Source of the DNA: Pasteurella skyensis
Lineage (GTDB): Bacteria > Pseudomonadota > Gammaproteobacteria > Enterobacterales > Pasteurellaceae
Length of the DNA stretch: 64,000 nt
Direction: 5' to 3'
Assembly: GCF_013377295.1 (NCBI RefSeq)
Contig: NZ_CP016180.1
Span: forward strand, 434,001-498,000
The notes below the pieces were generated by a model. That model did no database searches, had not been told where the DNA came from, and worked only from the letters and a program-made list of their open reading frames with translations. A program made the translations under genes and the position numbers. This document shows, one piece after another, positions 9,001-16,414 of the stretch (position 1 is the first letter of the stretch; every line of letters begins with the position of its first letter).

Positions 9001-9600
9001 ATTCAGCATCTTTGTGAACAATTAAACTTAGGTGAAGAATGGATTGCACCAACTGCACAATGGTTTGAAACTATTTTAGCAACACCCATAATCCAATGTG
9101 GAAACCGCTTAAACAACATCCCTAATACTCAACGACTAAATGAGCTTCCTTTTTATTTAAGATTAGAAAATACTTATGCGTTGAGTGAGTTAAATAAATT
9201 AATTAAAAAATATGCTAAGTTAAACCATTTACCAGACTTATCTTTACCTCAATTAAACGGTTTTGTAAGAGGTTTTATTGATTGTGTCGCTAAAATTGAA
9301 GATAAATTTTATATTTTTGATTACAAATCTAACTTTTTAGGACATTTTATAGAAGACTATTCCTCTTTAAATCTAGAAAAAGCGATGGGGCAATACCGTT
9401 ACGATTTACAATATTTACTTTATACTTTGGCTATTCATCGCTATTTAAAACTACGCTTGCCCAATTATGACTATGAAAAAAATTTTGGCGGAGTAGCTTA
9501 TCTTTTTTTACGTGGAATGAACGGAAATGCACAAAACGGTGTGTTTTTTGATAAGCCGAGTAAAGTGATGATAGAGGAAATGGATAAGTTGTTTGGATAA
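6052..9600 (+). CDS. recB: Exodeoxyribonuclease V beta subunit (RecB)
   Basis: Helicase-nuclease subunit of RecBCD, which resects double-strand ends and loads RecA at Chi. The length of 1182 aa matches the family (about 1180). The N-terminal UvrD-type helicase has Walker A ASAGTGKT near residue 19 and motif II MIDEFQDT near 397, followed by GDPKQSIYKFRGAD and the motif VI region RLLYVAITRA. The C-terminal RecB nuclease has GFIDCV and FDYKSN with Asp about 1090 and Lys about 1092, then the conserved MGQYRYDLQYLLYTLA and FGGVAYLFLRG. ATG 6052 follows an AT-rich gap containing an uptake signal. recC and recD are not in this window. Confidence 0.97.
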   Translation: MKTLDPISLPLNKVALIEASAGTGKTYTMVNLYLRLLLGVGCKPLTVEQILVVTFTRAATQELRDRIRVRVAEISLYFQQYNEIGECEALTKDTFLFQLYQNVEPHLASALLRLRIAEQEIDVASIFTIDSFCQKILTNFAFDSGMRFDIELQADETELLKRLSEDTWRELFYHSTEAEAEFILTHLHSPQSILKHSRSQLSDELPELSKEQKALLSGDLNAILLRYKTFLKEVKQYWQATNEEVSKLIYSDLEKGNKKSLNGRSYQVRWIEAWFAELNQWANSTRNDIPNCFERFCQFYINEKTAKGKTPLQNIIFAKNEQYLTAYQQEFEPLIKQQKTILELKFLFALRQKLVTYKNTHKERNFSDFTNELNSALQSEKGQKLATQIRQLYPFAMIDEFQDTNLAQYQVFNAIFMDKNIQNQGFIMIGDPKQSIYKFRGADIFTYLKAANQADEQTTLNKNWRSLPNVVEETNRLFNFNNNLSPFIYTDIQFEAVEFDHKKIALQGQSSIRYLLEDNYKLDECAKLCAKEIQQQLKMAEEGTLFLQKDQQMLPLQSQDIAVLVRSFSQAERIKQALKELNIQSVYLSEKNSVYQTQEAKHLLFLLRACLHPNNQQAILASLGTDLWLLSASELVQLKNDEKAWDQWLEKFTDYKKIWVKQGILPMLHHIFMYEKLIARLRTTDNADRKITNLLHLAELLQNAMATLENESALVRWYEMQLESADYNQEEQVLRLESEQKLVKIVTFHGSKGLQYPIVWLPFLGELSNGEKGAVLYRDQYNQLKWSLGHSSDEVKKAMNKESFAEELRLLYVAITRAEYQVNFILPQQFKGKGWNAMAYLLTEGEIGENTTDINLIATDKLLEKKQLAKPSEQVLASSDWSPKQREYLNLEAKSFNRKITYDGRLTSFTALHNYSQWKQEQQNEQNETGQDYDYQTVFINPFENENIADYSPFKFPHSTKVGNVLHKFFEYCDFTQPIDLKSIQHLCEQLNLGEEWIAPTAQWFETILATPIIQCGNRLNNIPNTQRLNELPFYLRLENTYALSELNKLIKKYAKLNHLPDLSLPQLNGFVRGFIDCVAKIEDKFYIFDYKSNFLGHFIEDYSSLNLEKAMGQYRYDLQYLLYTLAIHRYLKLRLPNYDYEKNFGGVAYLFLRGMNGNAQNGVFFDKPSKVMIEEMDKLFG

Positions 9601-9687
9601 AATGTGTAAATTTTTGATGAAATGTGACCGCTTAATGATACAATTTACATATTATTTTATAATTGTGATAATAGGAATAAATAACAA

Positions 9688-9984
9688 ATGGATAAATTTA
9701 GTATTAAAAACTCGGCACTGTTTGTTGCAGGCTGGTTTTTTGTTGGTTTGGGCGTAATTGGAATTGTCGTCCCTTTAATGCCTACGACTCCCTTCTTATT
9801 GGTAGCATTAATCTGTTTTTCTCGCAGTTCAGAACGGTTTCATTCGTGGTTGTTCAACCATCCGATTTTAGGAAAGCCTTTAAGAGATTGGGAGGAAACA
9901 CGTCGTATTCCGCCTTATGCTATTGTTTTAATGGTTGTGATGATCAGTATTAGCCTCTGCACCTTAGTCTATAAATATTACTAA
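9688..9984 (+). CDS. ybaN: YbaN family (DUF454) inner-membrane protein
   Basis: A 98-aa protein with the DUF454 hallmark VPLMPTTPFLLVA followed by CFSRSSERFHSWLFNHPILG. It has two membrane helices near the N-terminus and one at the C-terminus. The family is widespread in proteobacteria and its function is unknown. It stands alone between recB and lon, 87 bases after recB, and probably has its own promoter. Length and motif match the family closely. Confidence 0.85.
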   Translation: MDKFSIKNSALFVAGWFFVGLGVIGIVVPLMPTTPFLLVALICFSRSSERFHSWLFNHPILGKPLRDWEETRRIPPYAIVLMVVMISISLCTLVYKYY

Positions 9985-10008
9985 ACCGTAGCAATTCATC
10001 ATTTTTTA

Positions 10009-10035
10009 CTTGAGATTCTTAAAGTCTATCCCCAT
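10009..10035 (+). promoter_or_regulatory. Sigma-32 (heat-shock) type promoter of lon
   Basis: CTTGAGA (10009-10015) and CCCCAT (10030-10035) are separated by 14 bases, close to the sigma-32 consensus CTTGAA-N13-15-CCCCAT. It lies 36 bases upstream of the lon ATG, as expected for a heat-shock protease. Confidence 0.8.
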
Positions 10036-10071
10036 AATAGATCTATTCCTATTTTAAAAAGAGTTTAATTT

Positions 10072-12465
10072 ATGACAACAAATAAAAAAAGTATTGATTT
10101 ACCTCTTCTTCCATTAAGAGATGTTGTGGTGTTTCCATTTATGGTAATGCCACTTTTTGTCGGTCGAGAAAAATCAATTCAAAGTTTACAAGCTGCAATG
10201 GATAATAATAAGCAGCTGTTTTTGGTGACACAAAAAGACCCAAATAATGAAGATCCTACTACTGATGATATTTATGATATTGGTGTCGTAGCAAATATTA
10301 TTCAGATGTTAAATTTACCCGATGGTACAGTAAAAGTATTGGTGGAAGGGAAACAAAGAGCAAAAATTAAAAAGGTTACCGATAGTGAAGTCGGCTTTTT
10401 CGCTAATGTTGAACCACTCGTATCTGATTATCAAGACGATGATAATGAATTGAAGGCAGTAGTCAGAACAGTTTTAGCTGAGTTTGAAAATTATGTAAAA
10501 AATAATAAAAAAATTCCATCTGAGATTCTACCAAAGCTACAAAAGATTACTTTTGAAGAACGTTTAGCAGATACGATGGCAGCAAATCTCATTGCTTCTA
10601 CAACGAAAAAGCAAGAGTTGTTAAAAGAAGTTAACTTAGTTGCACGTTTTGAGGCGCTATTAATTGTTATGGCGACAGAGTTAGATACATTAGAAACGGA
10701 AAGTCGTATTCGTAATCGTGTTAAACAGCAAATGGAAAAGAATCAACGTGATTACTATTTGAATGAGCAAATTAAAGCGATTCAGAAAGAGTTAGGTAAT
10801 GGTGAAGATCAGGAAGAGTCTGAATTAGAGCAGCTTAAGCAAAAAATTGCAGAGGCAAAAATGCCCACTGAAGCTAAAGAAAAAGCAGAAAGTGAGTTAA
10901 AAAAATTAAAATTGATGCCTCAAGGTTCTGCTGAAGCAACGGTAGTACGTGGCTATATTGATTGGTTATTGCAAGTGCCGTGGAGCAAGCGGTCAGTTGT
11001 GAAGAAAAATTTGCAAAAAGCACAAGAGGTGTTAGATAAAGATCATCACGGTTTAGAGCGTGTGAAAGAGCGAATTTTAGAATATTTAGCGGTACAAACC
11101 CGTTTGAATAAATTAAAAGGCCCAATTCTTTGTTTGGTAGGGCCTCCAGGTGTGGGCAAAACCTCTCTTGGACAGTCTGTCGCAAATGCCACTGGGCGTA
11201 AATATATACGTATGGCGTTAGGTGGTGTACGTGATGAAGCAGAGATTCGAGGACATCGCCGTACCTATATCGGTTCAATGCCAGGACAATTAATTCAAAA
11301 AATGGCAAAAGTAGGGGTAAAAAACCCACTCTTTTTACTGGATGAAATCGATAAAATGGCACAGGATATGCGAGGAGACCCAGCTTCTGCGTTATTAGAA
11401 GTGTTAGATCCAGAGCAGAATAAAGCCTTTAATGACCACTATTTAGAAGTGGATTACGATTTATCTGATGTGATGTTCGTTGCAACCTCAAATTCGATGA
11501 ATATCCCACCTGCACTTTTAGATAGAATGGAAGTAATTCGTCTTTCAGGCTATACCGAAGATGAAAAAATGAATATTGCTAGAAAACATTTGGTTGAAAA
11601 GCAAAAAAACAATAACGGCTTAAAGGCAGCAGAGTTAGATATTGAAGACAGTGCTATTTTAGGTATTATTCGTTATTACACACGTGAAGCAGGGGTACGT
11701 AATTTAGAACGTGAAATTGCCAAAATTTGTCGTAAAGCGGTAAAAGCATTGGTATTAGATAAAAAATTAAAATCAATTACAGTAAATGAAAGTAATCTTG
11801 ATGAATACCTTGGTGTAAAACGTTTTGATTATGGAAAAATGGATACTCAAAATCGCATTGGTGAAGTAACAGGGCTGGCGTGGACAGAAGTGGGTGGTGA
11901 TTTACTTACCATTGAGACTGCTTCTGTAATAGGAAAAGGTAAATTCTCATTTACTGGCTCTTTAGGCGATGTAATGAAAGAGTCTATTCAAGCGGCAATG
12001 GTTGTTGTACGCTCTCGTGCCGAAAGATTAGGTATCGCAACAGATTTCTATGAAAAACGAGATATTCACGTTCACGTACCTGATGGCGCAACACCAAAAG
12101 ATGGTCCAAGTGCGGGTATTGCAATGTGTACTGCCTTGATATCTACTCTTACTGGTAATCCTGTGCGAGCTGATGTTGCAATGACAGGAGAGATCAACCT
12201 AAGAGGACAAGTGTTGCCTATTGGTGGTTTAAAAGAGAAACTATTAGCGGCACATCGTGGTGGCATTAAAACAGTGATTATTCCAAAAGAGAATGAGAAA
12301 GACCTTGAGGAAATTCCCAATAATGCAAAAGAAGCATTAGCTATTTATCCTGTAGAAACGATCGATGAAGTGCTTAGTATCGCGTTGGAAAATGCGCCAG
12401 AAGGAATTGTTATTCCAAAGAGTAATATTAAAGGGAAAACTAAAATAGCTCAGGCTATTCAATAA
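10072..12465 (+). CDS. lon: ATP-dependent protease Lon
   Basis: Cytoplasmic AAA+ protease that degrades misfolded and regulatory proteins. The 797 aa hold an N-terminal LON substrate-binding domain (LPLLPLRDVVVFP), a coiled-coil linker and an AAA+ domain with Walker A GPPGVGKT at residues 357-364 and Walker B LFLLDEIDK. The C-terminal serine-lysine protease domain has catalytic Ser680 in GPSAG and Lys723 in GGLKEK. An uptake signal lies inside the gene (near 10986). Start ATG 10072 follows a heat-shock type promoter, and no neighbour is close enough to share a transcript. Confidence 0.98.
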   Translation: MTTNKKSIDLPLLPLRDVVVFPFMVMPLFVGREKSIQSLQAAMDNNKQLFLVTQKDPNNEDPTTDDIYDIGVVANIIQMLNLPDGTVKVLVEGKQRAKIKKVTDSEVGFFANVEPLVSDYQDDDNELKAVVRTVLAEFENYVKNNKKIPSEILPKLQKITFEERLADTMAANLIASTTKKQELLKEVNLVARFEALLIVMATELDTLETESRIRNRVKQQMEKNQRDYYLNEQIKAIQKELGNGEDQEESELEQLKQKIAEAKMPTEAKEKAESELKKLKLMPQGSAEATVVRGYIDWLLQVPWSKRSVVKKNLQKAQEVLDKDHHGLERVKERILEYLAVQTRLNKLKGPILCLVGPPGVGKTSLGQSVANATGRKYIRMALGGVRDEAEIRGHRRTYIGSMPGQLIQKMAKVGVKNPLFLLDEIDKMAQDMRGDPASALLEVLDPEQNKAFNDHYLEVDYDLSDVMFVATSNSMNIPPALLDRMEVIRLSGYTEDEKMNIARKHLVEKQKNNNGLKAAELDIEDSAILGIIRYYTREAGVRNLEREIAKICRKAVKALVLDKKLKSITVNESNLDEYLGVKRFDYGKMDTQNRIGEVTGLAWTEVGGDLLTIETASVIGKGKFSFTGSLGDVMKESIQAAMVVVRSRAERLGIATDFYEKRDIHVHVPDGATPKDGPSAGIAMCTALISTLTGNPVRADVAMTGEINLRGQVLPIGGLKEKLLAAHRGGIKTVIIPKENEKDLEEIPNNAKEALAIYPVETIDEVLSIALENAPEGIVIPKSNIKGKTKIAQAIQ

Positions 12466-12470
12466 GAAGA

Positions 12471-12524
12471 TAGCGGTATGATGTAGTTTAAAATTTGCAA
12501 ATTTAGACGATTATCGTACCGCTA
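12471..12524. terminator. Inverted pair of uptake signal sequences after lon
   Basis: TAGCGGTA and TACCGCTA face each other around a TTTGCAAA tract, six bases after the lon stop. Paired, opposed uptake signals that can form a stem are a usual terminator-like arrangement in Pasteurellaceae. A second small hairpin (CAGGGCATTTAGCCCT) lies at about 12560. Confidence 0.55.
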
Positions 12525-12655
12525 GTTATTATTAACCAGCTGTTAAAATTGACAAAAACAGGGCATTTAGCCCTATTTTGGTTGAGTAACCTAGCCAATT
12601 GATTATTTTTAAAGTAGAATTTGAGCAGTGTTGAGTGATTTTATAGGGTTTATTT

Positions 12656-13387
12656 GTGCAAAAACGTGATTATGTTCGTCCTTCAAAGAAGAAAAGTAAT
12701 GTCAATACCAGTATTATTATTGCGGTAGTAATTGCGGTATTGCTGTCTGCAGCTTCATTCCTTTGGGTGTTGAAAGAAAAAGCGCCTGTGGAGTCGGTAG
12801 AGCGTATAAAAAAACCAACTAAATCGGAAGTTATACCAAGCTTACCAAGTGATCCAGAGAAAGGGTACAGTTATATTCGTGATTTACAAAACCGTGAAAT
12901 TTCTATTGATGACAGTGAAAAAGCACTGACAGAACGTGCCCAGCTTAGTAAGAAGCAACAGACTTTATTAGAAGAAAAAAAATTAGCTGAATTAGAGCAA
13001 AAAAAATTAGAAGAGCAGCAATTGGCAGAACAGCAACAGCAAGATGAAGAGCCTAAAACTGTGGTGTCAGAGACTGATGAGAAAGTAGTGAAAAAATTGA
13101 AAGAGAAAGAGTTAGCAGAGCATTTAGCTTTAGAAAAGCGTAAATTGGCAGAAAGTAAGAGGAAGCACATAACAGCTGGTTTTGGTATTCAATGTGGAGC
13201 CTTTAAAAATAGAGACCAAGCCGATAATATGTATGCAAGGCTATCGATGGCAGGTTTTGATGCGAAAGTGGTGACACAATCGGGTTGGAATCGAGTAATG
13301 GTTGGTCCTTTAGGGGATCGTAAAGCTGCAAAAGAGGCGATGGAAAAAGCGAAAAAAGTGGCAGAGTGTTTAGTGGTTGGAATGTAA
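12656..13387 (+). CDS. ftsN: Cell division protein FtsN (SPOR domain)
   Basis: Late divisome protein that activates septal peptidoglycan synthesis. The start is GTG 12656, giving the typical MQKRDYVRPSKKK; the E. coli protein begins with a similar QRDYVRR stretch. One membrane helix (TSIIIAVVIAVLLSAASFLW) spans about residues 19-38. A long Glu/Gln/Lys-rich periplasmic linker (about 95-175) and a C-terminal SPOR domain (GFGIQCGAFKNRDQADNMYA onward) follow. The length of 243 aa is short for FtsN but normal for this family of bacteria. The IS copy inserted 25 bases downstream does not touch the coding sequence. Confidence 0.88.
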   Translation: MQKRDYVRPSKKKSNVNTSIIIAVVIAVLLSAASFLWVLKEKAPVESVERIKKPTKSEVIPSLPSDPEKGYSYIRDLQNREISIDDSEKALTERAQLSKKQQTLLEEKKLAELEQKKLEEQQLAEQQQQDEEPKTVVSETDEKVVKKLKEKELAEHLALEKRKLAESKRKHITAGFGIQCGAFKNRDQADNMYARLSMAGFDAKVVTQSGWNRVMVGPLGDRKAAKEAMEKAKKVAECLVVGM

Positions 13388-13412
13388 ACTATAACTCTAT
13401 GTTTAAATGTAA

Positions 13413-14502
13413 GGCATAGTAGACAAAATAGTTGGTAATTTTGAGGAGCTATGCCCATAGTAGACAAATGAGTTGGTTTTTATTATTTTATAAATAATTA
13501 CCAACTCCTTTTATTTAGAAAATCTTTTATAAACATAATCTTATGGTATTTGGTTAAACCATTATGATTAGATAGTTTTCGTTTAAGTTCTCCAAATAAA
13601 CTTTCAAGCCTATTTGTTGTTTTTTCTATATTTAATTCAGGATATTTTTCAAAAGTAAATAAATAATCCATATTATATTTTAAGCTCCTGTAAGCACTTC
13701 TTATATTACGATGTTTAAAAGGATATTTACCCTTTTCATTTATTTTATCGGAGCGTTCATTTAAATATTCTTTATGTTTTAAATACCAATAATGTAAATT
13801 AATATAGAACTCGTTTTTAGAGCTATTTTTTAATGTTTTAACTAATATTTTTAGCTCTTTTCCCGCTTCAGATTTAGGGTTCCTTGTTAATTTCCTTATT
13901 ACATTTGCTATTTGATGAAATTGGCAAAGTTGTGCAGGCGTATTTAAAAAATCTCTTAATAATCCTCGTCTTCCATCACAAGTAATAGATTGAATAATAT
14001 AGCCTTTTTCTCTTAATTTATTCATTGCTAATAGATAATAAAGATTTTTTTCTGTTGTCACAATTTGATGATAAATTACCTTCTTTGATAAAGTGTCCAT
14101 AAAAACGAGAACACCAAAATTTCGACCAAAGAAAGTGGTATCCATCATTAAGTTCAATTTATTATTTTGTGGGATATTTAATGGCGTTTTAGGGGCTTTT
14201 AAAACATATCTTTGAATAGTTCTAACAGAGCAATTATATTTAATTGCTAGTTGCTTATAGGTTTGTTTACCTTCTGTGTAATCTAGCCAAATTTGGCTTG
14301 AATTTAAGGATTTTTTGAAGGTAAAAGTTTTATTACAAATAGAGCATTTATAACGTTGAACATTATTTTGGGTACCATATTTGTGAATATTCGTTTTATG
14401 ACAAAAAGGACAAGTTTTTTATTCATTTTCAAAAAAGTGGGCTAAAGCACAGTAATATAAAGCTTTAACCCATTTTTTACCAACTATTTTGTCTACTATG
14501 CC
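13413..14502 (-). mobile_element. Insertion sequence of the IS256 family (zinc-ribbon transposase variant), 1090 bp, with 8-bp target duplication
   Basis: The terminal inverted repeats are 26-bp perfect matches (13413-13438 and 14477-14502, beginning GGCATAGTAGAC). They are flanked by the direct repeat AAATGTAA at 13405-13412 and 14503-14510, the 8 bp usual for IS256-family elements. One transposase gene fills the minus strand. A second, imperfect copy of the end sequence (CCATAGTAGACAAATGAG) lies just inside the ftsN-side end at about 13452. The element landed between ftsN and the terminator it shares with nagB. The perfect ends and duplication indicate recent insertion. Confidence 0.92.
13498..14426 (-). 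pseudogene. IS256-type transposase with N-terminal zinc ribbon; reading frame broken near the start
   Basis: The main frame encodes a zinc ribbon (CPFCHK...CSICNK), a helix-turn-helix (YKQLAIKYNCSVRTIQRY) and a mutator-type DDE domain. That domain has MMDTTFFG, ITCDGRRGLL, QLCQFHQI and the C-terminal TTNRLESLFGELK with the last acidic residue. ATG 14426 lies in another frame: ATGAAT is followed by six A (T at 14415-14420 on the + strand), and a seventh A would join MNKKTCPFC in frame. No other good start exists upstream of TTG 14157, which would omit the zinc ribbon. Either a one-base loss has inactivated it, or slippage on the A tract restores the frame, or the base is a sequencing error. 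Confidence 0.8.
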
Positions 14503-14512
14503 AAATGTAAGA

Positions 14513-14549
14513 AAGCCTTCTTTATTTTTAGAATAAAGAAGGCTTTTTT
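14513..14549. terminator. Bidirectional terminator between ftsN and nagB
   Basis: A long stem, AAGCCTTCTTTAT / ATAAAGAAGGCTT, has T runs on both outer sides. It sits between convergent genes; the IS inserted between it and ftsN. Confidence 0.9.
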
Positions 14550-14564
14550 GTAAGTGGAATAGAG

Positions 14565-15359
14565 CTAGCGAGCAACGTTTTGTTCAAGTTGCTTAAAGTA
14601 TTTCACTGTTTTAACTTTAAGTTCTTGAGTTGCTGCTTCGTCACACACAATCACCGAGTTTTTGTGCATTTGTAAGCTGCTAATAGTCCAGAAATGATTA
14701 ATCGGACCTTCGACACAAGCCTGAAGTGCAAGTGCTTTATTATGACCTGTAACAAGCAGTAACACTTCTTCTGCATCTAGTAAAGTTCCTACACCAATGG
14801 TTAGAGCAAACTTAGGCACCTTGTTAACATCATCATCAAAAAAACGAGAGTTAGCAATCAGTGTATCTTCAGTCAGTGTCTTAATACGGGTACGAGAAGA
14901 GAGTGATGATGCTGGTTCATTAAAAGCGATATGTCCATCCACGCCTACGCCACCCATAAAGAGATGAATTTTACCGTAAGCTTGGATCTTATCTTCATAG
15001 TCTTGGCATTCTTTCTCAATATCTTGTGTCATTCCATCTAAAATATGAACATTTTTAGGATCAATATCAATATGATTGAAAAAGTTTTCAAACATAAAGT
15101 AATGATAGCTTTGAGGGTGTGTTTTTGGTAAGCCAACATATTCATCCATATTAAAGGTGACAACATTTTTAAAGCTAACTTTTCCCGCTTGATAATATTC
15201 AATCAATTTTTTGTAAGTTTTAAGTGGCGTACCACCTGTTGGTAATCCTAAGACAAAAGGTTTGTCTGCGGTTGGATTAAACTGATTGATGCGATTTACA
15301 ATATATTTTGCAGTCCATTCACTAACATTCTCAGCTGTTTCTAATGGTATAAGTCTCAT
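14565..15359 (-). CDS. nagB: Glucosamine-6-phosphate deaminase
   Basis: Converts GlcN-6-P to fructose-6-P and ammonia, the last step of amino-sugar and sialic acid catabolism. The 264 aa show [16 protein letters not shown] near the N-terminus, the active-site region [23 protein letters not shown] and the conserved RIKTLTEDT. The length matches the bacterial family. It is cotranscribed with the RpiR-type regulator upstream (16-base gap). In H. influenzae the equivalent locus also carries nanA/nanE/nanK and the sialic acid transporter; none of these is adjacent here. Upstream of the operon lies a CRP-like site. Confidence 0.96.
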   Translation of the reverse strand: MRLIPLETAENVSEWTAKYIVNRINQFNPTADKPFVLGLPTGGTPLKTYKKLIEYYQAGKVSFKNVVTFNMDEYVGLPKTHPQSYHYFMFENFFNHIDIDPKNVHILDGMTQDIEKECQDYEDKIQAYGKIHLFMGGVGVDGHIAFNEPASSLSSRTRIKTLTEDTLIANSRFFDDDVNKVPKFALTIGVGTLLDAEEVLLLVTGHNKALALQACVEGPINHFWTISSLQMHKNSVIVCDEAATQELKVKTVKYFKQLEQNVAR

Positions 15360-15375
15360 AGAGTTTCCTTATTTT

Positions 15376-16245
15376 TCAATATTTATAATTAAAACGTTGT
15401 TCTGAAATTACATCTAATGTTTTTTGTTTATTCGCTGTTGCTTTTTTCTCTTCTTCTTTCACAATCAGGGTATAAATTAAATCAAGTATAAACAGTTGTG
15501 CAATTTTAGTTCGTAAAGAATCACCTTGTAACTGTCCTTGTTTATTACCATTGATTAAGACTAAATCGGCAACTTTTGTGATAGGGGAGCGTAAGTTATG
15601 GGTGATTGCAATTGTTTGTGCTTTATTTCTTTTTGCGATTTCAAGTGCCTGAATAATTTCTTGTGAGAACCCTGAATGGCTGATACCAATAACGACATCA
15701 TTTTTATTCATTAAGGCTGCTTGCATATACATAAAATGATTATTCGTTATCGAATCCACTTGAAGCCCAATTCTCATAAATTTAGTTTTTGCTTCTTCAG
15801 CGCTTAATCCAGAGGTGCCAACACCGAATAAAAAGATTCTTTTTGCTTGAAGCAATGTTTGAACTACTTTTTCAAGTTCTTGGAAGTCCAATAAACTGAT
15901 GGTTTTATCAGTGACTCTTGTAATGCTGATCTGTAATTTTTTTGCAATTTCAAGGTAAGAATCCTCACTTGAGATATCTTCTTCAAAAATAGAGTGATTG
16001 TTTGTTCTTGTTGCTAACTCAACGGCTAATGCTAATTTAAAGTCAGTGAAACCTTTGAACCCTAATGTGCGGCAAAAACGGATAAAGGTAGCCTCTCCAA
16101 CACATAAATTTTCGGCAATTTCAGATAGAGAGCATTGGTTAAGCTCTTCTGGCATATTCAGCAATTTTTCTGCAATACGTTTTTCAGTTTTTGTTAAGCT
16201 ATTATACAAAGAGCCAACAGTATCTAAAATATTTCTCACTGCCAT
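15376..16245 (-). CDS. MurR/RpiR family transcriptional regulator (SiaR-like candidate)
   Basis: The 289 aa comprise an N-terminal RpiR helix-turn-helix (LTKTEKRIAEKLLN through EATFIRFCRTLGFKGF, residues about 18-70) and a C-terminal SIS sugar-phosphate domain (RIFLFGVGTSGLSAEEA, VVIGISHSGFSQEI). It leads the operon with nagB. In H. influenzae an RpiR-type protein (SiaR) controls sialic acid genes with CRP and responds to GlcN-6-P. Position next to nagB suggests the same kind of role, but the nan genes are not here. The C-terminal tail after about residue 265 is charged and not conserved in a way I recognise. Confidence 0.85.
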   Translation of the reverse strand: MAVRNILDTVGSLYNSLTKTEKRIAEKLLNMPEELNQCSLSEIAENLCVGEATFIRFCRTLGFKGFTDFKLALAVELATRTNNHSIFEEDISSEDSYLEIAKKLQISITRVTDKTISLLDFQELEKVVQTLLQAKRIFLFGVGTSGLSAEEAKTKFMRIGLQVDSITNNHFMYMQAALMNKNDVVIGISHSGFSQEIIQALEIAKRNKAQTIAITHNLRSPITKVADLVLINGNKQGQLQGDSLRTKIAQLFILDLIYTLIVKEEEKKATANKQKTLDVISEQRFNYKY

Positions 16246-16340
16246 AGTGTTCCCTTAAAATAATATAAATTACAAGCCATTTTGAAGTTTTTCTTATTTT
16301 ATTATGAGTAATAATGGAGTCAATTAATCATAAATAAAAT

Positions 16341-16356
16341 TATGATCTAGATCACG
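16341..16356. promoter_or_regulatory. CRP binding site upstream of the regulator-nagB operon
   Basis: TATGATCTAGATCACG matches the CRP palindrome TGTGATCTAGATCACA at 14 of 16 positions. It is 95 bases upstream of the RpiR gene start, so cAMP-CRP control of amino-sugar catabolism is likely. The recN stop lies about 60 bases away on the other side. Confidence 0.75.
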
Positions 16357-16414
16357 TTTTTATTTATGATTAAGTTAACCAGTTTATCATAGGATAGAGG
16401 TATTAATATGTTGA

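Noticed and set aside
10874-11362. 162-codon frame antisense to lon
   Set aside because: A shadow of lon with no start context or family features.
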